A stretch of 64,000 bases of DNA from Scytonema hofmannii PCC 7110 (GCF_000346485.2 NZ_KQ976354.1:5516457-5580456), one strand, 5' to 3'; shown: positions 26,222-35,363, counted from the stretch's first letter. Notes: generated by a model not told the origin, from the sequence alone. Made by a program: numbers and translations.

Positions 26222-26464
26222 ATGAGTCCAGAACAAGAGTTATTAACAAAGTGGCGTTCCCTTCCACAAGACAAACAGGAGGAGGTTTTAGATTTTGTCG
26301 AATTTCTTTACGTGAAAAACTCTGCAAATAAAACTCCCTTAGGAGAACGGTTGCGGCAAATTCGCTCTAGAATTGTTGCTTCTGGTAAATCTTTATTAGA
26401 TGAAAATGCTATCGAAAAAGAACTCGCCCGTCGGAGAGGTGGGATACAGGGTAGAGAAGAATGA
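26222..26464 (+). CDS. DUF2281/VapB-like antitoxin
   Basis: An 80-residue protein starting with the short helix typical of DUF2281 (LTKWRSLPQDKQEEVLDFVEFL), followed by a charged tail (GERLRQIRSRIVASG, then IEKELARRRGG). Such proteins commonly precede PIN-domain toxins and are presumed antitoxins. Here the stop codon overlaps the ATG of a PIN-domain reading frame (ATGA at 26461-26464). The antitoxin gene is intact while its partner carries a frameshift. Confidence 0.75.
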   Translation: MSPEQELLTKWRSLPQDKQEEVLDFVEFLYVKNSANKTPLGERLRQIRSRIVASGKSLLDENAIEKELARRRGGIQGREE

Positions 26465-26866
26465 AAATAACTTATATTGATTCAGGGGTATTGCTTACTG
26501 CAACAGATGGTGTGGGCAGAATTGCTGAGAAAGCCCTTGAAATATTTAGAAGATTCTCAAAGAAAATTTGCTTCTAGTAATTTTGTCAAATTGGAGGTAA
26601 GTCCCAAAGCAATTTATCATAAACAAACTGAAGAAGCTGAATTCTATGAAGAGTTTTTTAGCGATGTTACGTACTGGGCGAGTGATTTGACTCGTATTGT
26701 TCAAGAAGCTTATCAAATTGCTTCTCAGTATGGTTTAGCAGCTATGGACGCGCTTCATGTTGCTGCGGCGTTGTCAGTTGGTACAGAGGAGTTTGTGACA
26801 ACAGAGAAAACAACAAAGCCTATGTTTAAGATATCTAGTATTGAAATAATTTCTATTTTTGATTAA
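26461..26866 (+). pseudogene. PIN-domain (VapC-like) toxin, frameshifted
   Basis: The frame opening at 26461 reads MKITYIDSGVLLTATDG, the first PIN strand with its Asp. It ends at a stop at about 26575 after ALEIFRRFSKKICF. From about 26545 the +1 frame continues the same protein: LEDSQRKFASSNFVKLEVSP, then YGLAAMDALHVAAAL with the third acidic residue, and a normal C-terminus. One extra base in the ATATTTAG run near 26545 explains both frames. VapC-type toxins are Mg-dependent RNases. As it stands the toxin is broken, or there is a sequencing error. Coupled by overlap to the DUF2281 gene. Confidence 0.8.
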
Positions 26867-26924
26867 TTTGTTTAGGAAAAATTTCCCACTAGAGTGCAGG
26901 AGCAATATTATCCCTAATCTCCAA

Positions 26925-27038
26925 TCACTTTTGTAATTTGTGTGTGCTCTTGAAGAAGTAATCTCTGCCATAGTAGAAGGTGACAAGTAAAGTGAAAATT
27001 GCGATCGCTACAGGTAGTAATTTGCTTTTGGAAATCAC
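26925..27038 (-). CDS. Possible 37-residue single-span membrane protein
   Basis: A short frame from a GTG at 27038, with GAAGAG just before it, encodes a basic start (ISKSK), one hydrophobic helix (LLPVAIAIFTLLVTFYYG) and a charged tail (RDYFFKSTHKLQK). This is the layout of small cyanobacterial membrane subunits, but I cannot match it to a named one. It rests on composition only and may be chance. Confidence 0.25.
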   Translation of the reverse strand: MISKSKLLPVAIAIFTLLVTFYYGRDYFFKSTHKLQK

Positions 27039-27535
27039 TCTCTTCAGTTTACAAACATTTAGCCAGGAATAATACTGCTTTATCATCTGTCAATTGTCCT
27101 TGGTCAAGTAAAAGTGCTTTTCATGATTTGTTATGAGCTTTTCTCGTGAATGGCTTACTGAGAATAAGCACCTTACAGCAGTTTTCAAATAAATGAACCA
27201 CACTATGCTCTTGTGGTACGGGCGGGGACGCCCGTACCACAAGATGTAGTTTATGAAGACTTTCTTTCCAATTAAGTACTAATTAATACTGCTGTAATAA
27301 AATCTCCAATCTCATCAGAAAAGCATCAAAGGCAGCAAAACCCTGTTACAGGGTATTACTCAATTAATGATGTGTCATTTTCAGTATGACAAAATTTAGT
27401 AGATTTACGGGGACAAAAAGTTTATTATTTGACTATAACTTTTATTAATCTTCAATAAACGTGTTGAACTGCACAACGGCTAGTTAACAGTCCAACCAAA
27501 AATTTCCTTTTGGATAAATATTAAAGGATATATCT
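27039..27535. other. Long leader region of the RTX-protein gene
   Basis: About 500 bases without a gene. It holds the palindromic repeat at 27210-27243 and AT-rich sequence, then AAAGGA ahead of the GTG start of the next gene. Confidence 0.45.
27210..27243. repeat. Interspersed palindromic repeat (best-conserved copy)
   Basis: CTTGTGGTACGGGCG and its exact complement CGCCCGTACCACAAG surround GGGA, forming a 15-bp perfect stem. This is the most complete member of the family seen at 31, 1620 and 4223. Confidence 0.75.
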
Positions 27536-30500
27536 GTGGCACCTACTATTTTGAACCCCGGCGATCTTGCTATCGTAGGTTACGTGACTAACGGTAGCCC
27601 TGACCTGTTCTCATTCGTTAACCTGGTTCCCATTGAAGCAGATACTGTAATTTATTTTACAAATAATGGTTGGACTAGTACTGCCTTTCAGGGTGTAACT
27701 TCTACTGATGCTGATGGCGACGAGAACTTAATTCGATTTACCGCAAATACTGAGATTGCGGCTGGTACAGTTATTCGCACTACAGATACTTCTCCCAATT
27801 TCACCTGGACGAAGTCAGGATCAATCGGTGCTGGTGGTGAGTATGCTGACCTTTTCTTAACTGAGTCTGAAGACCAGATAGCAGTTGTGCAGTCAACCAA
27901 CAGCACAAACCCTCTATTGTCTGATTTTACTCCTATCTATCAGATTGATAATACAGGTTTTTTTGAAGATGCAACTAGCTCAAGCACTGGTAACGTTATC
28001 ATAGGATTGTCTGAAAATAACAAGACAGCAGTGCTTCTCAATAACACCGAGACTTCTGCAACATTTAACTTTAATGCGCTTTCCAGTGGAACTAAGGAAG
28101 AATGGCTACAGGCTATTGGCAATTTTGCAAACTGGACATTTGGTAGCGACACGTCCTTACCCTCTGGTAGTATTACTGTTTCTCAAACTGCTAACCCAAC
28201 TCCCAATAATACCCCGACTGCTGACAACAATATTGTTAGCTTGAACGAGGATACAGCTTACGCTTTTACTACTACTGATTTTAAGTTTGCTGATACTGAC
28301 AGTGGAGATACACTGAAATCAGTAGTCATTACTGAACTACCAATCAAAGGTCAGTTGTTCTTGGATAGTGACAATGATGATAACCAAGGCACTAACGAAG
28401 CGATCGCACAAAACCAACCTATCCAAGTTGATGATTTCAGCAAGCTAAAGTTCAAACCTGCTGAAAACGCTAATGGCGATAACTATGCTAGCTTCCAGTT
28501 TAAGGTAAATGACGGCAAAGACATCAGCACCTCAGCCTACCAAATGACGCTGAATGTGTCTCCTGTCAACGATGCTCCTACTGCTGCCAACGGGACTGTC
28601 AATCTCATCGAAGATGCTGTCTACGCTTTTAGCAACGCTGACTTTAACTTTACAAGTATTGACAGTAATGATTCACTGCAAGCAGTGCAAATTACCCAAC
28701 TGCCTAGTGCAGGTAAGTTGTTCTTAGACGAAAACAATGATGGTAACCAAGATGCTGATGAATCCCTCAGTGCAGACCAGATTATACAAGTCGATAACCT
28801 CAGCCAACTGAAGTTTAAACCTGACAATAATGGTCACGGCGACGGCTACACCAGTTTCCAATTTAAGGTGAGTGATGGCAACGAGATGAGCGCTGAAGCG
28901 TACACGATAACGTTGAATGTGACTGCTGTTAACGATGCGCCGACTGCTGAGAACAACACTGTTAACCTGGACGAGGATAATGCCTACACCTTTAGTGCTG
29001 CTGACTTCAAATTTAAGGATGTTGACACTAGTAATACGCTGCAATCGGTACAAATTACGCAACTACCTACTGTAGGTCAGTTGTTCTTGGATGGCAACAA
29101 TAACAACGAACAAGATGGTGGTGAAGCCATTGCTCAAAACCAAACTATACTAGAGTCTGCATTGGGTAACCTGAAGTTTAAACCAGGGACTGACGGTAAC
29201 GGCGACAATTACTCTAACTTCCAGTTTAAAGTCAGTGATGGTACGGACTTAAGCGCTTCAGCATATACCATGGGATTTAACGTTGCTGCGGTCAACGATG
29301 CTCCTAGTTTTAATATTGGAGCAGATCGAAGTGCAGATGCTTCTACAGGAGTGCAAACTGTTGATGCTTGGGCAACAGGATTCAATCCGGGCGGTAGTAC
29401 TGATGAATTAACTCAAAGTCTTGTTGCTTACCATATTGTCAGCAACAGCAATTCTGTGATATTTGCAGTTGCTCCTATGATTGATGCGACGGGCAAACTC
29501 ACCTATACTCCTGCTGCTAGTTTGGGTAAAACGGGTAATGCCATTATTGGTGTGACAGTTCAAGACAATGGAGGTACGGAAAAGGGTGGGGTAGATACTT
29601 CAACAACTCAATTTTTCAATGTTACTGTCAATGGCAACATTGCTTCTAGGGATATTGTCATTAATGAAGTTGCATGGATGGGAACCAGTGCAGATAGTAA
29701 CGCTGAATGGATCGAACTCTACAACACGACAAATAAAGACATTGATTTAGGCGGTTGGACGATCAAATCTAGCAGTGGCGGTCTGAATATTACTATTCCT
29801 ACAGGAGCAGTCATTAAAGGGGGTCAATATTTCTTACTTGAAGGTGGTACTGATGAGACCATAAAAGATATTTTTGCTGACTTGGTCTTTACAGGAACGC
29901 TGAGTAATGCTGGAGAATCCCTGACCCTCAAAACACCAGATAATGTTGCTATCGATACTGCTAATGAAGCTGGTGATGCATGGTCTGCAGGAGTTTATGC
30001 AACGGGTTCTCCTAATGTTGGTATCAGTATGGAACGAGGCAATCCTAAACTTGTTGATGCTGATAGTAATTGGCACAACAATAATGGTGTGAAGCGTAAT
30101 GGGACTGATGCGAATGGCAACCCGATCTATGGAACTCCAAAAGCCACAAATTCATTTTATATTCCGCCTGAAGTCATCGTCAATTTAGCATCTGGGTTGA
30201 CAACGACAGAAGAAGGCGGGACAACATATTTTACCGTGAATTTGAAGACAATTCCGACTGCTGATGTCACTATTAACTTGAATAATTCTAATTTAAAAGA
30301 AGGACAACTTTCTGCAAACTCTTTGACCTTCACGCCTAATAATTGGAATATGCCACAAACTGTCACTATTACCGGGCGAGATGACAGTATGGTTGATGGG
30401 AATATTGACTACGCGATCGCACTGCAACCAACCATAAGTACCGATCCAAATTACAACAATATTGATCCTGAAGATATCACTTTCATTAATAATGATAACG

Positions 30501-32119
30501 ATATCTTAACTGTTCAAATCGCCTCTTTAAAAACCGATGTCAGCGAAACGGGATCGAATCAGAGTTCTTTCCGCGTCAGTCGCAATAGCATCCTTGATGA
30601 TTTAACAGTCAAGTTTGTTGTTACTGGCACTGCCAATCAAAAAGATTACTCTCTTTCTACTGATGGATTATCAGTTGTGATTCCTGAAGGGCAAAGTTAT
30701 GTTGATGTCACTTTTACGGCAATTGATGATGCTATTCCTGAATCAGAAGAAACAGTGCAATTTACTTTAGCTTCAAGTAGCAATTATAAAGTAGATTCAA
30801 GTAAAGGCAATGTAGCGCTAACAATTGCTGCCAATGATCCTGTTTCCTACAGCCTTTCTACAACAACAAACACTGTGACAGAAAGCGGGAATCAACAACT
30901 GACTTTTGATGTGATTCGCAGTGGCGGTATTGGGATAGCAAGTACTGTAGACTATGCCTTTAGTGGAACGGCAGTTTTTGACAAGGATTACAACAACGTA
31001 CAATTTGCCGGGACTCCAATTACCTCAAGTGGAACTTTAAGCTTTGCACCAGGAGAAGCAACAAAGAGTATTACACTGAATGTTGTTGATGACAGCGATT
31101 TTGAAACCCAAGATGAACTCGTACTTACGCTTAAAAACCCCAATCTAACTGCACCACCAGAAAGTTCCCAAATTAGTCACCCAGAAGCAACTGTTTCTCT
31201 TACTGATAATGATTCTAAATCTAGCATTAAGATCGACGATTTCACTATCAAAGAAGGTAAAGCAGCCTCGGTTACAGTTAGTCTTTCTCATGAAAGTTAT
31301 CTGCCAGTTACGGTAAACTACAAAACTGTTGATGGAACAGCTAAAGCGGGAAGCGATTATAATAGTACTGGATTAAAACAACTGATTTTTAACCCAGGGG
31401 AAATTAGTAAAACTATTGAGGTTGTAGCAAAACGCGATATTGAGTTTGAAGAATCAGAAACATTCTTGGTGGAACTTAGCAATTCCTACAATGCTGTTAT
31501 TGAGAAGAACCAAGCTATCGGTACTATTAGTCTTCCGAATATGCTTGAGGGTACACCTAATACTGATTCTTTAATGGGAAGCAATGAAAGCGATCGCATT
31601 CTTGGTTACGATGGTGATGATGTCATTATTGGTGGATTGGAAGGCGATGAAATTGATGCTGGTGATGGCAATGACACTGTATTTGGTGACTTGATTAATA
31701 GTGTCGCTGATAGCACTTCTTACTCAGAAGATATCATCAAAGGTGGTAATGGTGGCGATCGCATTTTTGGTGGTGATGGGGATGATGTGCTCTATGGTGA
31801 GGCTGGTGATGACTTAATTTGGGGTAACGACGGACAAGATCGACTTTGGGGTGGTGCTGGAAACGATTACCTGACAGGCGGTCAAGGAAATGATACCTTT
31901 GTTTTGGCTGTAGAGGAAGGAACTGATACTATCAACGACTTTCGTGTAGGAGAGGATATCATTAGTTTATCTGGAGGTTTGACGTATTCTGCTTTGACTA
32001 TCAGTCAAATCCTTGACAACACCTTTATTTTTGACAATTCCAACCACGAAATTCTGGCAATCTTAAGTAGTGTTCAAGCCACAACTGTCAAAGCTGACTC
32101 TTTCACGATTGCAGTTTAA
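27536..32119 (+). CDS. Large RTX exoprotein with cadherin-like, lamin-tail and Calx-beta domains
   Basis: This is a 1,527-residue acidic protein with no N-terminal signal peptide. In order: an N-terminal beta domain (1-220); three near-identical cadherin-like repeats of about 120 residues (220-590, each opening LNEDTAYAF and ending VNDAP); a linker; a lamin-tail domain (about 705-830, INEVAWMGTSADSNAEWIELYN); four Calx-beta-like domains (about 880-1340); and C-terminal RTX calcium-binding nonapeptides (GYDGDDVIIGG, GDGNDTVFGD, GGAGNDYLTGG). This layout fits type I secretion through an uncleaved C-terminal signal and a role as a calcium-dependent surface or released adhesin. No secretion genes adjoin. 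The start is a GTG with AAAGGA about eight bases upstream. Confidence 0.9.
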   Translation: MAPTILNPGDLAIVGYVTNGSPDLFSFVNLVPIEADTVIYFTNNGWTSTAFQGVTSTDADGDENLIRFTANTEIAAGTVIRTTDTSPNFTWTKSGSIGAGGEYADLFLTESEDQIAVVQSTNSTNPLLSDFTPIYQIDNTGFFEDATSSSTGNVIIGLSENNKTAVLLNNTETSATFNFNALSSGTKEEWLQAIGNFANWTFGSDTSLPSGSITVSQTANPTPNNTPTADNNIVSLNEDTAYAFTTTDFKFADTDSGDTLKSVVITELPIKGQLFLDSDNDDNQGTNEAIAQNQPIQVDDFSKLKFKPAENANGDNYASFQFKVNDGKDISTSAYQMTLNVSPVNDAPTAANGTVNLIEDAVYAFSNADFNFTSIDSNDSLQAVQITQLPSAGKLFLDENNDGNQDADESLSADQIIQVDNLSQLKFKPDNNGHGDGYTSFQFKVSDGNEMSAEAYTITLNVTAVNDAPTAENNTVNLDEDNAYTFSAADFKFKDVDTSNTLQSVQITQLPTVGQLFLDGNNNNEQDGGEAIAQNQTILESALGNLKFKPGTDGNGDNYSNFQFKVSDGTDLSASAYTMGFNVAAVNDAPSFNIGADRSADASTGVQTVDAWATGFNPGGSTDELTQSLVAYHIVSNSNSVIFAVAPMIDATGKLTYTPAASLGKTGNAIIGVTVQDNGGTEKGGVDTSTTQFFNVTVNGNIASRDIVINEVAWMGTSADSNAEWIELYNTTNKDIDLGGWTIKSSSGGLNITIPTGAVIKGGQYFLLEGGTDETIKDIFADLVFTGTLSNAGESLTLKTPDNVAIDTANEAGDAWSAGVYATGSPNVGISMERGNPKLVDADSNWHNNNGVKRNGTDANGNPIYGTPKATNSFYIPPEVIVNLASGLTTTEEGGTTYFTVNLKTIPTADVTINLNNSNLKEGQLSANSLTFTPNNWNMPQTVTITGRDDSMVDGNIDYAIALQPTISTDPNYNNIDPEDITFINNDNDILTVQIASLKTDVSETGSNQSSFRVSRNSILDDLTVKFVVTGTANQKDYSLSTDGLSVVIPEGQSYVDVTFTAIDDAIPESEETVQFTLASSSNYKVDSSKGNVALTIAANDPVSYSLSTTTNTVTESGNQQLTFDVIRSGGIGIASTVDYAFSGTAVFDKDYNNVQFAGTPITSSGTLSFAPGEATKSITLNVVDDSDFETQDELVLTLKNPNLTAPPESSQISHPEATVSLTDNDSKSSIKIDDFTIKEGKAASVTVSLSHESYLPVTVNYKTVDGTAKAGSDYNSTGLKQLIFNPGEISKTIEVVAKRDIEFEESETFLVELSNSYNAVIEKNQAIGTISLPNMLEGTPNTDSLMGSNESDRILGYDGDDVIIGGLEGDEIDAGDGNDTVFGDLINSVADSTSYSEDIIKGGNGGDRIFGGDGDDVLYGEAGDDLIWGNDGQDRLWGGAGNDYLTGGQGNDTFVLAVEEGTDTINDFRVGEDIISLSGGLTYSALTISQILDNTFIFDNSNHEILAILSSVQATTVKADSFTIAV

Positions 32120-32127
32120 AAGTAAAT

Positions 32128-32445
32128 CTATGAAACTTGGTTTGAACTCTTGTTGCGGTTTAAGTATTCCTCGAACAGTTCAAAAAATCTTTCTAGAGCT
32201 TCATACTCATCCATAGAATTAAAGAGAATTATTTTAGCCCATGATTGAGATACTGTAGTTTTTCCTCTTTCTTGTATCCATTCTTGAAATCCATCCATTG
32301 GACAGCCTTCTTGCAAGAAGCCCAAGTGCCTTAGAGTTGTTAAATAACCAACTAATAATGAATGAAGGCAAGTAATTGATGGCTTGCCTAAGTATATGAC
32401 TGGGTTATCTTTAATGTCTTGGAGAAATATTGAAAAATTCTTCAT
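32128..32445 (-). CDS. Probable immunity protein of a polymorphic toxin cassette
   Basis: A 105-residue acidic, helical protein (LHSLLVGYLTTLRHLGFL, MDGFQEWIQER, DEYEALERFFELFEEYL) with no signal or membrane segment. I recall similar small proteins next to cyanobacterial polymorphic toxins. Here it lies about 170 bases downstream, on the same strand, of a broken papain-fold toxin C-terminus. That order (toxin then immunity) and the partner make an immunity role likely. The gene is intact although the toxin is not. Assignment is contextual and no enzyme motif is visible. Confidence 0.6.
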   Translation of the reverse strand: MKNFSIFLQDIKDNPVIYLGKPSITCLHSLLVGYLTTLRHLGFLQEGCPMDGFQEWIQERGKTTVSQSWAKIILFNSMDEYEALERFFELFEEYLNRNKSSNQVS

Positions 32446-32615
32446 ATTAATTACCTACAATTGAATTTAACGAGACAGAGGAAAGAAGAAAGAAATTTTC
32501 TTTCTTCTGAGTAAACGAGTTTAAGTCCCCCACCAAATGGAAAATTGGTGATCTACAATTGGTGACTCTTTTAAATTCCCCACCAATTGCCCTTCTTCCT
32601 TCTTCCTTGATTGGT
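32446..32615. other. Spacer between toxin remnant and immunity gene
   Basis: AT-rich, with short direct repeats of the CCCCACCAATTG type near 32526-32590. No gene is seen. Confidence 0.35.
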
Positions 32616-32912
32616 TTAAAATTGGTATCCTTTTTGCTTGAATTTTGTTCCTAAATTTATTTTACTGTCAAATACTAAATTGTTCTCCCACTGTTCAGTT
32701 GGAACTCCATTTGGAAATTCATCACGAAGAAAGTTATCAAAAACCCTTTTTTCTCCATTTACACTAATCTCAACTCCTTCATGATGACCGTTCGTTGCAA
32801 TAGCATCTGTTCCGGGTGGGAGGCTATCATCAATTATATAACCATCAGCTTTTGTTAGTCTTGGTGTATCAAGTTTAATCCGTCTTCCACGAATGTTTTT
32901 CTCTTTTATTGG
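32616..32912 (-). pseudogene. C-terminal fragment of a papain-fold polymorphic toxin
   Basis: A stop-free frame of about 98 codons with no start codon ends at 32616. It contains DGYIIDDSLPPGTDAIATNG, HHEGVEISVNGEKRVFDNF and GVPTEQWENNLVFDSK, then the terminal KGYQF. This matches the last third of papain-fold toxin domains found at the C-termini of RHS/CDI-type proteins, including the His (HHEG) and Asp/Asn (FDN) region. The upstream part with the catalytic Cys is missing: the frame runs into a transposase fragment on the other strand at about 32910. So this is a decapitated toxin tail. Recognition is from memory of the family, not a search. Confidence 0.65.
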
Positions 32913-33336
32913 ACTATAGACAACGTTATGATATCGAGCACTTTAATCGATTTGGAAAACAACGTTTATTGATGACGGAGTTTCAAACCCCAGAGGTCAA
33001 ACATGAGGAAAATTGGATACGATTAGTACTGTTGGCTTACGTACAGCTTTGCGCTGCAAAGGACTTAGCTCAACACTTACCTAGACCGTGGGAGCGTTAT
33101 TTAAAACAAAGCCATGATAAGATTGTAGCTCCAAGTGTGGTGCAACGTGATTTTGGGAGAATTATTTCAGAGGTTGGTAAACCAGGGCGTTCTCCCAAAC
33201 CCCGTTCGCGAAGCGTGGCGTCAGCCATGGAAATTTTCCAGGTAGGGTAACCGATCAGACTCAACCAAAACGATCTAAGCAGAGTGTTGTTAAAAAAGGC
33301 AAAAAAACGAACACTCCTAAAGAGAAAGCTGCGTAA
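32909..33336 (+). pseudogene. 3' fragment of a DDE transposase, with 23-bp insertion
   Basis: The frame begins abruptly with YRQRYDIEHFNRFGKQRLL, then ENWIRLVLLAYVQL and LPRPWERYL, and ends after KKGKKTNTPKEKAA. This is the conserved C-terminal third of a cyanobacterial transposase family; IEHFNRFGKQ carries the last acidic residue. At about 33206-33228 a 23-base palindromic insertion (TCGCGAAGCG...) shifts the frame; removing it restores the reading frame to the stop at 33334-33336. The 5' two thirds are absent. The fragment's left edge coincides with the break in the toxin gene. Confidence 0.75.
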
Positions 33337-33411
33337 TTTTCTGGCTTATATAATTGTTTGACTCAGATGATTTCCCTCTGAGATAAAAAAGTTACGTTCA
33401 TTTTATAATTC

Positions 33412-33430
33412 GCGAATGTCATACGCGAAC
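33412..33430. promoter_or_regulatory. Spaced GCGAAY direct-repeat motif
   Basis: GCGAAT-7 nt-GCGAAC with a 13-bp period overlaps the start codon of the relaxase-like remnant. The same motif and spacing recur at 63006-63024 beside another plasmid-type gene. It could be an operator or an iteron remnant. Confidence 0.4.
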
Positions 33431-33955
33431 TCTCTTTTTTGTCCAAAGTCCAAGCAATATGCCCAACCAACACCCAATCAAAACGCTCTCGATTATTGGG
33501 AGCAGCTCAAAGAAACTTTACAACCGACTTTTGACACTATCAACTCCCAATTAACAGAACACCAGCGATTGCTCAAAGAAAAAGCCGCACTCGCCAAAAC
33601 CGCTCATGCTTCCGAACGAGAAAGACAGAAGTTACTTGAGCGCCTGCAAAATCTTGAATTGACCTTGGATTTATGGAAAGCCCAAGCAAACAGAGTCCGC
33701 GACTTACCTTTGGAAGATGTTGCTTACCATTTGGGACTCCATCAGGATAATAAAGCCCAGCACAAGTGGAAGGGTAGCGAGCGCATTATCAGTATTATTG
33801 GCACGCGATTCTACGACTTTACGGGAAACCAAAAGGGTGGGGGCGGTGCTACCGATTTGGTGATGCACGTTTTGGGTTGCGGTTTCCAAGAAGCAGTGCT
33901 CTGGTTGCAAGACCAGTTTGGGGAATCGGTAATATGTATCGGAAACAAAGTATAA
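33416..33955 (+). CDS. DUF3991-type primase/relaxase-like protein, probably truncated
   Basis: A 179-residue protein with an N-terminal coiled coil (about 50-95, KEKAALAKTAHASERERQKL) and a C-terminal module: LEDVAYHLGLHQDN, WKGSERIISIIGTRFYDF, GGGGATDLVMHVLGCGFQEAVLWL. The second half resembles the DUF3991/primase zinc-region found in plasmid MobA-type relaxases and TOPRIM proteins. Full-length relatives are much longer and carry a nuclease or TOPRIM domain, so this is either a fragment of a plasmid mobilisation gene or a stand-alone accessory. Its neighbours (transposase scrap, decayed toxin) support plasmid origin. Confidence 0.6.
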   Translation: MSYANSLFCPKSKQYAQPTPNQNALDYWEQLKETLQPTFDTINSQLTEHQRLLKEKAALAKTAHASERERQKLLERLQNLELTLDLWKAQANRVRDLPLEDVAYHLGLHQDNKAQHKWKGSERIISIIGTRFYDFTGNQKGGGGATDLVMHVLGCGFQEAVLWLQDQFGESVICIGNKV

Positions 33956-34064
33956 CCAACTCCTCTTGGTGCGATCGCACTGCCCATTTATTTTAAATTA
34001 AACTAGTATTATAAGTTCAGCCTAAATTTATTGGATAAGTTATCTTATAAAAATTATTAAACCT

Positions 34065-34229
34065 TTGTTGGAGAAACTAAATCTTGTCGGTGACCAACCA
34101 AAGAGAGCGCGATATTCGGAAGCGATCGCACAGGTTGCAAATAGCAAGAGGATATTAGAGTTGGATACCGTTTGCTCTGAAGAAGCAAACATCAATTCTG
34201 CTGTATGGGCAAGGGCAAGGAACATATAC
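34065..34229 (+). CDS. Unrecognised open frame, possible gene fragment
   Basis: From a TTG at 34065 the frame has protein-like character (RARYSEAIAQVANSKRILEL, EEANINSAVWARARNIYLY) and runs on to 34328, overlapping the 3' end of the opposite-strand MscS gene. I do not recognise it. It follows the relaxase-like remnant and may be another plasmid gene fragment. Weak support. Confidence 0.25.
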
Positions 34230-35354
34230 TTATATTGTGACAGGAGATTCTACGTAGATAGTCGGTTCTTGCATTTTAAATGCAATTCCATAATTGTGAA
34301 GTTGCTTGGAAATTTTCTCATGTGCTAACTCCAACAACCTCTTTCTTAATTGGATTGAATTGTCACTGGAACCTAATATAAAAAATGTGACTCTAGCATG
34401 GGTTGTCATATTTTCAGAATCGTCTGTTAAGGTAATATTGGTACTGCCTGGGTCAATTCCAAATAAAGAGTTAGTACTCTTGGAAATGACTTGTTGCACT
34501 AGTGCTTGCTCTCGTTCTTCTAAAAACTTTAAAAAATCGATATAAAGTAAGACCATTACCTTCTTTCCTCTAGTAATATTTTCAATTTCTAAATTTGCTA
34601 ATATAGAATTTGGTACAATAAAAAGCGTGCTTTTTGCTGCTGTACGAATCTTGGTAGAGCGTAAACCAATGGATTCAACTCGACCAAAGAGACCTTCAGG
34701 AATTTGTTGAGAACGCTGTAAGCGAATGTATTCACCAGGAACAAAGGGGCGATCTAAATACAATACAATAGTTCCGAGCAGTTGCTCTAAAGTCTTTTGC
34801 GCGGCAAAGGCAACCGCTACTCCCGCAATTCCCAAGCCTGTCACTAAGCCAATTAAGTCAAATCGGTTCTTGGCAAAAGCGAGAACGGCAAAAAAGCCAA
34901 TAATCACATTTGCTAAAGTCTCAAATACCAATAGTAGCTCATCAACTTCCCGACCAAACTTCCGGAGTAAGTCTATTCCATAAACAAGGAGAAATTGACG
35001 AAATAAACGGGAGACTAGCCAAGCAACGCTAATAATGACGGCTAAATCAATAAAAGGGTTAATAAAGTTATAGACAGCTTGGTACTCTTCAATCCAATTG
35101 AAAGATAAAGAAATTAAAATTAATGTACTGGCAAGTTTGACTAGGTTTTTAACAGGGTGAATTAATTTTTCATAAACTCTTGTCAGTTGTTTTGGAAAGA
35201 ATTGTCCGATCAGCAATCTTATAAAAAAAGGAGTAGATCTTCCTATGAGAAAAGATAACAGTAAAAACAGTAGAAATATTCCTATTTTAATGAGGACTGG
35301 TTGAGCAACTTCTTCAAATTGATTAAGATTTTCAAGAATTCCTGAAAAATTCAT
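34230..35354 (-). CDS. MscS-family mechanosensitive ion channel
   Basis: A 374-residue small-conductance mechanosensitive channel homologue. Four to five membrane helices fill residues 15-190. The pore helix is LVTGLGIAGVAVAFAAQKTLEQLLG, followed by the beta domain YLDRPFVPGEYIRL, GRVESIGLRSTKIRT and VPNSILANLEIEN. MscS channels open on membrane tension to release solutes during hypo-osmotic shock. A second MscS gene lies nine bases upstream on the same strand, so the two are almost certainly co-transcribed and may form mixed or alternative channels. Confidence 0.9.
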   Translation of the reverse strand: MNFSGILENLNQFEEVAQPVLIKIGIFLLFLLLSFLIGRSTPFFIRLLIGQFFPKQLTRVYEKLIHPVKNLVKLASTLILISLSFNWIEEYQAVYNFINPFIDLAVIISVAWLVSRLFRQFLLVYGIDLLRKFGREVDELLLVFETLANVIIGFFAVLAFAKNRFDLIGLVTGLGIAGVAVAFAAQKTLEQLLGTIVLYLDRPFVPGEYIRLQRSQQIPEGLFGRVESIGLRSTKIRTAAKSTLFIVPNSILANLEIENITRGKKVMVLLYIDFLKFLEEREQALVQQVISKSTNSLFGIDPGSTNITLTDDSENMTTHARVTFFILGSSDNSIQLRKRLLELAHEKISKQLHNYGIAFKMQEPTIYVESPVTI

Positions 35355-35363
35355 AAATGAGCT

